A DNA stretch of 64,000 nt. It comes from Zizania palustris (lineage: Eukaryota > Streptophyta > Magnoliopsida > Poales > Poaceae). The notes under the pieces were generated by a model. It was not told the origin of the DNA and did no database searches. It saw nothing but the letters and a program-made list of their open reading frames with translations. The stretch spans positions 43,833,712 through 43,897,711 of the forward strand of contig JAAALK010000286.1 of assembly GCA_019279435.1 (NCBI GenBank), written 5' to 3'. The position numbers and the translations under genes are program-made. This document shows, in pieces, positions 54,236 to 63,198 of the stretch; position 1 is the first letter of the stretch; each line of letters starts with the position of its first letter.

Positions 54236-56596
54236 ATGAGTACGTCCACATCGGCCACCGGTACATCTGCTACGACTACTACGTCTACACTACCGATGGA
54301 CGCAACAAGAGGCGCGGATATCGACAACCACAACATAATGTCACCTACTCTTGAAGATATCCCAGCAGGAGACCGAGCAGAAATCGAGGCAAGACTAAAG
54401 GCGCTCCAAGACATGATGCTTGGAGGCTACATCAAGACACGCACAAGCTTAGTCAAGCGCGACATCGTCACCCCCGATCCCGCTCAGGTCCAGGTAACAC
54501 TGGTATCACCTCATTTATCTTCTTTAGAAATTGAGCAGAAAATAGCCGCATCAGTGGATCAGGCCGTTAGCGCTTCGCTAGCCAACCGTTTAGATTCGGC
54601 GGTCAGCTCCCAAGTAGAGGCTACTCTTAGAAGGTTCGGCTTCACCAAGGTCACAACCCCGGTTCCTATAGCTAGTACACCTCCGACGAACATGTCTCCG
54701 GCCTCACCACTTATGGCCGAGACCAATCATTATACTTATGGACAAACTAACACCGCGTATCACACAACACCTGCGCCAATACCCGCGCTACCCGCGCCGC
54801 ACACGCAGGCACCCGGACACGAGCACGCTATACAAATAGCACGTAGGGAAGAAGCAAATGGCCGACGCACCGATATCCCACCGCGTGTCGTGCCCCCACA
54901 TGAGAGGCGCATGCAAACGAGCTACCAAGATGATTTAGATGAGCGGATCCGCGCACTGTTTAGGGAGTGTGCCGGCTTCGTGCCCAAGGGATGGATTAGG
55001 GTTTATCGCAAACCATACCCCAATCATCTTGATACAGTACCCTACCCTCGCGTCTATAGGATCCCCGAGTTTACTAAATTCGATGGCGAGGGCAGCCGGA
55101 CCACACTAGAGCATGTTAGTCAATTTTTGGCGCAGTGTGGAGAGGTTAGCGGGATAGACGCCCTAAAGGTTAGACTATTTTCTCTCTCGCTATTCGGCAC
55201 GGCTTTCACTTGGTTTTCGGCGCTCCCGCCGAACTCCATCCACACGTGGGACGATTTAGAACGGAAATTCCATGATTATTTCTACACGGGTGAAACAGAA
55301 CTTAGGCTTTCGCATTTGACATCGGTTAAACAAAAATCTAGTGAGAGCGCCTCTGAGTATATCAAGCATTTGAGAGATACCAGAAACCGATGTTTTAGTC
55401 TTAATATTTCGGAAAGGGATTTGGCTGAATTAGCTTTTAACGGGTTGCGTTCCGAACTTAAAGAAAAATTAGATAACCAGAACTTTTTAGAAGTTAGCCA
55501 AGTCCTACAGCAGGCTCTGGTCCAAGAAGGCCGAACCAAAGATAAGAAATTTATTAAGACATTTAGCAAGCCTAGGGCCGAGATCCACATCATGGAGCGC
55601 TCTGATGAGGCAGAGTCAGAGGAGGAGGACTCGGCTGACATGTGCGTGGCTGAATGGGTTACAAACGCTAAAAACAAACCTGTCACTTGCTCCGAACTTC
55701 GACAATCCCCCACAAAGAATAGACTTAACGAAATCAAATACTCGTTCGATGTGACTAAATGTGATAAAATATTTGATTTCCTCTTAAAAAGTCAGCTTCT
55801 CAGGTTACCTAAGGGTCAGGTTATCCCACCTGCCGACGAGTTGAAAAAGCATCCATACTGTAAGTGGCATGATTCGCATTCTCATAATACTAATGATTGC
55901 AATGTTTTTTGGCGGCAGATACAATCGGCCATAGAAGAAGGACGATTGAAGATAGACCATGATCCAAAAATGAAGCTGGATAAAGATCCTTTTCCAGTCA
56001 ACGCCGTCGACCTCGGCGAGAAGAAGGTGTTGATTCAGCCAGAACATGCTGAGCCTGCTAAAGGAAAAGAAGTTATCATTGGAGAGCCGCGTACTCGCAC
56101 ACTCGTATCAAAGAACCCCGAGGTAGGAGTGTGGAAGCAAAACGTCAATACTCCTTCAGCTAAGGCTCGCAAGAGGCCGAAGGTGACATATAACATGATG
56201 TTGAACAAAGATCAGAAGAGGGCCAAAGAAGCAGGCCCACGCGCTCAGCCAAAGCAGCCGAAGGGGCCAACACCTTCGAAGGGTACCTTCGAACCGAAGG
56301 TTGAGGGCCCTCCGCACGAAGGCTTCGGACCGAGGTATCCTGGTGCTTCACACGGTGGTTCCGAGCCACAATGGCCGAACCCCCCGTGCGACAACTTTGC
56401 ACCCCAGTGGTCGGGTCCCCCATACGACAGCTTCGGCCCCCAATGGACGAACCCCGCACCATGGTGGACTCCGATGGGAGGCTTCGGCCCGTACTGGCCG
56501 AACATACCTCCGGCATGGCAGGACCCTTCACTAGTATGGTCCGAGATGCCTTCAACTTGGCCGAACCACCTTCCAAGCAATAGGTTCAGCTCGTAG
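54236..56596 (+). CDS. gag of element B (Ty3/gypsy)
   Basis: Open to the TAG at 56594-56596. I place the start at the ATG at 54236 (MSTSTSATGT), 18 bases past the primer site; the frame is open upstream to 54137 but runs through the LTR end. About residues 290-430 form the retrotransposon gag domain (YRIPEFTKFDGEG, LFGTAFTWFSALPP, WDDLERKFHDYFY, LTSVKQKSSESASEYIKHL). A zinc-finger-like CKWHDSHSHNTNDC lies near residue 540. The C-terminal tail is rich in Pro, Gly and Trp with repeated FGPQW.NPP units. The TAG interrupts this tail, and similar Pro/Trp-rich coding continues in frame beyond it. It would form the capsid; it is retroelement-encoded, not a host gene. Confidence 0.85.
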   Translation: MSTSTSATGTSATTTTSTLPMDATRGADIDNHNIMSPTLEDIPAGDRAEIEARLKALQDMMLGGYIKTRTSLVKRDIVTPDPAQVQVTLVSPHLSSLEIEQKIAASVDQAVSASLANRLDSAVSSQVEATLRRFGFTKVTTPVPIASTPPTNMSPASPLMAETNHYTYGQTNTAYHTTPAPIPALPAPHTQAPGHEHAIQIARREEANGRRTDIPPRVVPPHERRMQTSYQDDLDERIRALFRECAGFVPKGWIRVYRKPYPNHLDTVPYPRVYRIPEFTKFDGEGSRTTLEHVSQFLAQCGEVSGIDALKVRLFSLSLFGTAFTWFSALPPNSIHTWDDLERKFHDYFYTGETELRLSHLTSVKQKSSESASEYIKHLRDTRNRCFSLNISERDLAELAFNGLRSELKEKLDNQNFLEVSQVLQQALVQEGRTKDKKFIKTFSKPRAEIHIMERSDEAESEEEDSADMCVAEWVTNAKNKPVTCSELRQSPTKNRLNEIKYSFDVTKCDKIFDFLLKSQLLRLPKGQVIPPADELKKHPYCKWHDSHSHNTNDCNVFWRQIQSAIEEGRLKIDHDPKMKLDKDPFPVNAVDLGEKKVLIQPEHAEPAKGKEVIIGEPRTRTLVSKNPEVGVWKQNVNTPSAKARKRPKVTYNMMLNKDQKRAKEAGPRAQPKQPKGPTPSKGTFEPKVEGPPHEGFGPRYPGASHGGSEPQWPNPPCDNFAPQWSGPPYDSFGPQWTNPAPWWTPMGGFGPYWPNIPPAWQDPSLVWSEMPSTWPNHLPSNRFSS

Positions 56597-56876
56597 TGGG
56601 CGAAGCCGCTAGAGCCTCCGATGCCTCCGCCGTATGACTGGGCGGGGACCCCGTGGGCTCCGCACGTATCTGAATCAGGGTACCCTCCACAGACTAACCC
56701 TATGCCGTACTTTCCTTCAGAGTATTATGGATGGCAGGGGTAAACAGACGCAACAGAGGGGGGCATCGTCCACAGGCTGTATGTGGTACCTATGAATCGG
56801 ACCCTACAGAGCGAGGCCGAAGGGTGCGAGCACGTGGAGGCCAAAGTCAGGGGGTCCGAAGCCATAACTATTAGAG

Positions 56877-57815
56877 TTGGGTAATGAAGGTAAGCCACAT
56901 ACTTCGGCTGGGCTCCGCGCCGAAGTTAGGACCAATCGGCCGGACGGGGCCGATCCGTTCGACGGGGTTCGCAGTGAATCCCCCTTTGAACACGGGGCGC
57001 CCGAGGCCGAAGGGCACACTTCGGCCAACATTAGCAGGGGTCAGACAGTAGCTCCAGGCACCAAGCTGAAGCCATCTTGGGCTCCCCCGGGCATGTCCAA
57101 ATCACAGAAGAGACGCCTGCAAAGGCTGTGGGCACAGGAAATGCACGAGAAGGTAGCTGAGGCTGAGCGCGATGCTATCTTCGAAGGGATCCGCCCTCGG
57201 CCAGCCACAAAGCAGGTATGGAGAGAGAAGCTAGTTGAGATAAACAACCTGACTCCCAGTCCAAGCGACGACGAGGATGACATGCTTGACGATGATTACT
57301 CGCCCATCTCCGAGGGGCCCGCACCTCAGGCGATGGACATCAACATCATCACATTACCCGCCGAGTTTGCACCACCACGGGACGAGGCCGAGATCGCTCA
57401 GTTGAACCTCGGTCCGCGCAGCGCCATCTTCGAGAAGCCCGAGGACTCGGCACGCCATCTGAAGCCTCTCTATGTCAGGGGTCACATCGATGGGAAGCCG
57501 ATTTCCCGAATGCTCGTCGACGGCGGCGCCACGGTTAATCTAATGCCTTACTCATTGTTGAAGAAACTTGGCAGGGATGAAGATGACCTGAAGAAGACCA
57601 ACTAGATGCTCAACGGTTTCAACGGCGAGAGCTCCGAAGCCAAGGGATTACTCTCTATGGAGTTGACGGTGGGCAGCAAAATGTTGCCAACAGCGTTCTT
57701 CGTCGTCGACGTACAAGGTAACTATAGCGTGTTGCTCGGACGTGACTGGATCCATGCGAACTGTTGCATCCCCTCTACCCTACACTAGTGCTTGGTACAG
57801 TGGGATGGCGATTAG
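56877..57815 (+). pseudogene. Protease region of element B, interrupted by amber stops
   Basis: An open frame from 56877 to 57605 carries a basic segment (SKSQKRRLQRLWAQEM) and an acidic segment (SDDEDDMLDDDYSP). Then comes a pepsin-like retroviral protease start (IDGKPISRMLVDGGATVNLMP), with D-G-G-A in place of the usual DSGA. It stops at TAG 57603-57605. The same frame continues (LLSMELTVGSKMLPTAFFVV, YSVLLGRDWIH) to further TAGs at 57786 and 57813, so the protease is split into pieces. Confidence 0.8.
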
Positions 57816-58007
57816 GTGGAGGTCATCCCCGCGGACACTTTGGCCCAAGTAGCTTTGGCCGATGTGTCGATTGACGCCGTCCATAACAAAGTAGAGTGTC
57901 TATCAGGAAGAGATCTTTCAGATTACGACTTTGTTAGTGTATCCGGAGGACGGTTTGTACCAGTGTCTGTAAAGCTGGCTGGAGTGGCACGACTATTTTT
58001 GTATTAG
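57816..58007 (+). other. Linker between protease and RT of element B
   Basis: A short open frame (VEVIPADTLAQVALADVS...GGRFVPVSVK) in the protease frame, ending in two successive TAG codons (58005-58010). The RT frame begins in another register at 58013, so a frameshift separates them. Confidence 0.6.
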
Positions 58008-58012
58008 TAGTC

Positions 58013-58990
58013 ATGTCTAGCAAGGATAATCTAGATTGGCTAAAGTCCCGCGTGGAGCAGTATCGGTCCAGTAAAGACGGTATTGCCGAGGCCATCGAGG
58101 ACTTTAGCGAAGTAGAAAAGTTAGGGCAGGGTTTTGTGTCGGCCGACCCCTTGGAAGAGGTTGATATAGGCGATGGTAGCATCCCAAGGCCGACTTTTGT
58201 AAATCAACATTTACAGCCCGATGTAAATGCTGAAGTAATAAAGTTACTTCGGTCGTATGTCGATTGTTTTGCATGGGAGTATGGCGAAATGCCAGGGCTA
58301 AGCCGCGAGCTCGTAGAGCATCGGCTGCCCATCAAGCCTGGATTTAGGCCTTATAAACAGCCTCCCCGTCGCTTTAATTCGGCCGTCTACGACCGAGTTA
58401 AAGAGGAAGTAGAGCGGCTACTTAAAGTTGAATTTATTAGGCCATGCAGGTACGCGGAATGGATTGCTAACATTGTGCCTGTAGAGAAGAAAGGGAGCGG
58501 AAAGATACGGGTATGCATTGATTTCAGGGATATGAACAGAGCCACTCCAAAAGACGAGTATCCAATGCCAATAGCCGACATGTTGATCAACGATGCTTCA
58601 GAACACAAGGTACTAAATTTTCTTGATGGCAATGCCGGTTACAATCAAATCTTTATGGCCGAAGAGGACGTCTATAAGACTGCCTTTCGATGCCCTGGTT
58701 TTGTCGGTCTATTCGAATGGGTCGTCATGACTTTTGGGTTGAAAAATGCCGGTGCCATGTATCAGCGCGCTATGAACTTGATCTTTCATGACTTGTTAGG
58801 AGTCATGTTAGAAGTTTACATCGATGATGTCGTGGTCAAATCGGACGCCATGGGAAACCATTTAGCCGATTTGAGGGTTGCTTTCGATAGGATGCGACAT
58901 TATGGGTTGAAGATGAACCCACTCAAGTGTGCTTTTGGCGTGTCGGCAGGTAAGTTCTTAGGTTTCATGATTCATGAGAGAGGTGTATAG
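58013..58990 (+). pseudogene. Reverse transcriptase of element B
   Basis: A 325-codon open block with complete Ty3/gypsy RT motifs in order: HRLPIKPGFRPYKQPPRR, IRPCRYAEWIANIVPVEKK, GKIRVCIDFRDMNRATPKDE, LNFLDGNAGYNQI, FGLKNAGAMYQRAMN, and the catalytic YIDDVVVKS (58816-58842). The LPIKPGFRPYKQ and DAMGNHLADL wording is typical of the grass Tat lineage. It ends at TAG 58988-58990, and the same frame continues as IDPKRLEKIRN into the RNase H block, so the break is a single premature stop. Confidence 0.92.
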
Positions 58991-59050
58991 ATTGATCCTA
59001 AGAGACTTGAGAAGATTAGGAACGTTGCAGCGCCGGCATGCAAGAAAGAT

Positions 59051-60730
59051 GTGCAAAAGTTGTTAGGCAAGTTGAACTATTTGCGTCGTTTTATATCCAA
59101 CTTGTCCGGCAAGATTGATGCCTTTGTCCCCATACTCCGGCTAAAAAATGAAGCCGAGTTCACTTGGGGGGCAAGTCAGCAAAATGCCTTTGAGAAGATC
59201 AAAGAATGCTTGTCGTCACCGCCTGTGGTGAGAGCACCCAAGGCTAGGATTCCGTTTAGGCTATACATCTCCGCTGAAGACAGCGTAATTGGAGCCGCGC
59301 TGACCCAAGAGGTGGAAGGGAAGGAGTACATCATCACATTTCTGAGCCGCCGCCTGCTGGACGCCGAAACCAGGTACGCATTCGTGGATCGATTATGTTT
59401 ATCACTTTATTATGCGTGCACCAAGCTGCGACATTATCTTCTCCCCACCACATGTGTTGTCGTTTGCCAAACCGATGTTATAAAGCACATGTTACAAAGG
59501 CCGATTCTAAGTGGAAGAATCGGAAAGTGGGCTTACGCGTTGATTGATTACGATTTGGCCTACGAGCCCTTAAGGGCGATGAAGGGCCAAGTCGTGGCTA
59601 ACTTGATAGTCGATCATCACATAGATGCTAGCTGGAGTGATTCTATTGCTCTAGTTGAGGTAGTGCCATGGAAAATCTATTTTGACGGTTTGGCTTGCAA
59701 AAACGGCCAAGGTATTGGAGTGGTTCTCATATCACCTAATGGTATGTGCTTTGAGACCCTGGCCCGACTAGAGTTTTCTTCCGCTAATAATCAAGCCGAA
59801 TATGAAGCTTTGTTGCTAGGCCTTGAACTATTAGAGTCTGTAGGCGCTAAGCACGTTCACGCGTACGGTGATTCATTATTAGTGGTGCAACAAGTAGCCA
59901 AGAATGCTCAATGTTTTAATGGCTTGCTGAATAGCTACTTGGACAAGTGCCTAGACATAGTTGCTACTTTTGATGATTTCAAAATATCTCACGTGTCAAG
60001 AGAGGCCAATTCAATCGCTAATGAGTTGGCTCAGCAAGCATCTGGCTACCAACTCTGGAGAGGGAAATTTTCTGTGTTGAAAAAGCCGATGTTTGGTCTC
60101 ATTGCCGAAGCTAGTGACGTTGGACAGGCGCACCCTTCGGGTCGAGGCGCTCAGGTCGCCGAAGGCCACCGCATGCCGGAGCTCCTAGATCGGAGTGCTC
60201 CACCCACCGAGGGGTCCGACATGCCGAAGCCTATAGTCCGAAGTCTCTCGAATGGGGAAGGCTCTCTAGGGTGTGAACCCTCCGAAGGGCTTCAGCCCAG
60301 CACTCTCCGAGCGGACACTTCGGTCGGGCTTCGGCAGAAGCTGAAATGGCTCGGGGGGAACTCCGAAGTTGGTGTTTTAGAAGTTCTTCCAGAAGGTGAG
60401 CCAGCGAAGCCGTCTGAAATCTGTAAGGGCGATTGGAGAATCCCAATCGTCCAGTATTTGAAAGACCCTAGCCGAAGGGTTGATCGGAAGGTTCGGCGAC
60501 AAGCGTTCAAATTCGTGTTGGTAGACAACACATTGTACCGCCGAACCATTGACGGAGTGCTATTGAAGTGTTTAGACCATGAGCAGTCCCAGGTAGCTAT
60601 AGGAGAAGTCCATGAGGGGCTTTGCGGCACTCATCAGTCGGCCCAAAAGATGAGTTGGATGCTCAAAAGAGCGGGATTTTATTGGCTGACTATGACTGAA
60701 GATTGCTTCAAGTACTACAAAGGGTGTTAG
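59051..60730 (+). pseudogene. RNase H, second (archaeal-type) RNase H and integrase zinc domain of element B
   Basis: Open for 559 codons, in frame with the RT block. First comes the connection/RNase H of gypsy RT (LLGKLNYLRRFISNLSGKI, FRLYISAEDSVIGAALTQE, FLSRRLLDAETRYAFVDRL). At about residues 205-335 a second RNase H follows (WKIYFDGLACKNGQGIGVVL, NNQAEYEALLLGLELL, VHAYGDSLLVVQQV, SREANSIANELAQQA), with the D, E, D, D positions present. A GC-rich linker of about 125 codons carries CCGAAG repeats. The block ends with the HHCC zinc domain (EVHEGLCGTHQS...YKGC) cut by TAG at 60728-60730. The dual RNase H is a Tat-lineage hallmark. Confidence 0.9.
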
Positions 60731-61689
60731 GCGTGTCAGAAGTTTGGCAACATCCAATTAGCTCCTGCCTCATTACTCAATCCTATTGTTAAGCCATGGC
60801 CGTTTCGAGGTTGGGTCTAGACTTCATCGGCCAGATCTATCCTCCTTCCTCAAAAGGGCATCGGTTCGTGTTGATGGCGATGGATTACTTCACCAAATGG
60901 ACCGAGGCCGTACCTCTCAAGAACATGACCCATAACAAGGTACGCGATTTTATTTTAAAGCACATCATACATAGATTCGGCATCCCTCAAACTCTTACTA
61001 CGAATCAAGGTAGTTCATTTGTTTCAAAAGAAGTAAGGGACTTTGCCGAATACTATGGCATTAAGTTAATAAACTATTCACCTTACTATGCTCAGGCCAA
61101 TGGTCAGACCGAGTCTAGTAATAAAACCGTGATTAAGCTCATCAAGAAGACAATTGAAGAGTTTCCTAAAAGGTGGCATGATGTGCTTTCTGAAGCGTTA
61201 TGGGCTTGTAGGATTGCGAAGCACGGTGCCACCAAGGTCAGTCCATATGAGTTAGTATATAGACAAGAGGCCGTTCTGCCTGTAGAGGTAGATCTTGGCT
61301 CCTTAAGAGTATTGAAGCAAGACGATTTATCGGTCAATGAATATGAAGCTCTTCTGAAGGACAGTCTGGAGGAAGTGACCGATAAGAGACTAAGAGCTTT
61401 AGAAGCCATAGAGGTAGACAAGAAGAGAGTAGCTAGAGCCTACAATAAGAAGGTTAAACCAAAATCGTTTCAAATAGGAGACTTGGTATGGAAGACGATT
61501 TTGCCTTTAGGCACGAAAAGTCCCAAATTCGGGAAATGATCGCCTAGTTGGGAAGGTCCTCTTAAGGTAGCCGAAATCGCTCCCGGCAACGCATACGTGT
61601 TGGAATCCCTACAGGGAGAGCGATTTCGAAGGGCTTTGAATGGTAGGTACTTAAAAAGATACTTCCCAAGTGTATGGCAAACGTCATAA
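60731..61689 (+). pseudogene. Integrase core and C-terminus of element B
   Basis: The zinc domain continues (ACQKFGNI) until an apparent one-base loss near 60,812. The core resumes in the 60796-61539 frame with LDFIGQIYPPSSKGHRFVL, YFTKWTEAVPL, HRFGIPQTLTTNQGSSF and YYAQANGQTESSNK. Of the D,D-35-E triad, the first Asp and the Glu (GAG 61111-61113) are present, but the second Asp is Asn (AAT 61003-61005). A TGA at 61537-61539 interrupts before the C-terminal SH3-like segment (WEGPLKVAEIAPGNAYVLE...LKRYFP), which ends at TAA 61687-61689. No chromodomain follows. Catalytically dead as it stands. Confidence 0.9.
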
Positions 61690-61773
61690 AATGTCAAAAA
61701 GCCGATATGAACAGTATCGTCTCAAGCTCGTTGTGCTTTTAGTTCACTAGTTCACTAAAAGGCAGGGGGCATG

Positions 61774-63057
61774 TGTTGATAGCAAAAAATTTCATCGATG
61801 GCTAGATTATCAAAATATCAATTTTTGGTGATTTGGGCCGAAAATACACTTGTCCAGGGTCTAACCGAAGCCCTACGGGGCCGAAGCCCGTCGAGCTACG
61901 GGCTCCGAAGGTCTCCAGCCATCCCATGGGCTTCGACAAGGAAGCCTTCAGAGGCCCACACTGTCGAAGCTTTGGGAACCTTCGGAGGCCCACGCTACCG
62001 AAGCTTCGACCCGAGGAGCAGGCCTCGGTGGGCCTGACCGAAGCCCACCTCGGCAGAGATAGAGATTGACGCGTTGCCAGCTCAAGCTTTATCCCTATCC
62101 GGCCTGATAAATAGAGAGGCCTGGCCGGCGTAGAGGCCCCACCAAACACAAACAAACCAAAGCCATGCTTTGATCGTACCTTTACTTTGCATTTACTTTT
62201 CTTTACCTCTTCGTGGGTTTTCCGGGAAGCCCTCCGTCCGCCACTACGGAACAATGGTAAGCCTTGGTACTTAGCCCGTGAAGTCCCCGTTAATCTACGT
62301 AACAGATTGCTATCGCCTTGTTACTTCGCTTGTGAAGTATCCGCTAATCTGCGTAAAAGATTACTACCTTCGCCACCCGTGCAACACCTCACAAATTCGG
62401 TCCTCGGGCCGAATTGGTACTTCGCATCATCCCTGTTGCAGGTTCGCACGTTCGGAGCCCCTTCGCCGGAGATGTTCGGAGCTGAGAAATTGGTTCCGGA
62501 GGTCCCCAGGACGCCCTTCGACAAGACCGCGGGCTTCGACAGCAGGCTTCGCCAGCACACTTCGTCGTGATAGGATTCGCCACGAACATACTCCGTGCCA
62601 AGACGAAGTTGCACCCGCACGTGGCCTTCGCGCCACCACTCTGTAATTCGCTCCATCAGAGACCGCACGCCGAACCCCGCTGTTCGGAGGTGATCACCGT
62701 GTTCAGATCCGTTCAGAGTCTACCTTCGGCCGAATCAGTCCGAACGCCGAAGCACCCTTCAGCGGAGCACTTCGCACCAGACGCTGAAGGTACCCTTCGG
62801 TGCACCCTTCGCATCAGACTTCGAACCAGGAGGGCTCCGACTGGTTTGCTGATTTTAACCTGTTTAACCTATTTCTTTCGGCTAATTAGATTATTTCTTG
62901 TAATCTGGTTGCCTGGCGACTCCACCCCCTTATCACTATTAAGGGTAGTCGGAACGCGGTGTCGGTGCTACGTCACGCTTAGGCCTGTCCCTAATTATCC
63001 ATGCACTTTTGGATCGCCGGACTGACCCAAGTGCGGGGGCACATTTTCGTGTCAACA
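61774..63057 (+). repeat. 3' LTR of element B
   Basis: 1284 bases, TGTTGATAGC...GTGTCAACA, preceded by the purine tract AAAAGGCAGGGGGCATG. Relative to the 5' LTR it lacks one 35-base repeat unit and a short GATTAATATCTGATTAGATT stretch, and has an extra AATTTTTGGTGATTTGGGCC near its start. Confidence 0.93.
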
Positions 63058-63198
63058 GCGTCCCACAAATCCTTTGTACCTTTTCTCTTGCGTGCTTAGA
63101 CTAGACCTTAAGGACAAGTATCAACCAGCAATTTAACAAGTGACTGGGACTTTGGTTCAACATCGCTAAATCTATTATTAAATTTTGCTAAATCCTTG
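63058..63198 (+). mobile_element. Probable continuation of element A
   Basis: 141 bases between the right target duplication of B and the start of the inverted LTR D. Position and the near-match GCGTC/ACGTC suggest that it is the leader of element A resumed after the B insertion. No coding sequence. Confidence 0.5.

Larger units (their letters stand above)
42597..63057 (+). mobile_element. Element B: Ty3/gypsy Tat-lineage LTR retrotransposon with element C nested in its 5' LTR
   Basis: The 5' LTR (42597-42993 plus 53268-54193) and 3' LTR (61774-63057) begin TGTTGATAGC and end GTGTCAACA. The 5-base flanks are ACGTC (42592-42596) and GCGTC (63058-63062), one mismatch apart. A primer site follows the 5' LTR. 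Coding order on the plus strand is gag, protease, RT, RNase H, second RNase H, integrase. An extra RNase H domain and absence of a chromodomain are Tat/Ogre-lineage traits. Without the 10.3-kb insertion the element is about 10.2 kb. Several stops and at least one frameshift make it non-autonomous. Confidence 0.92.
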
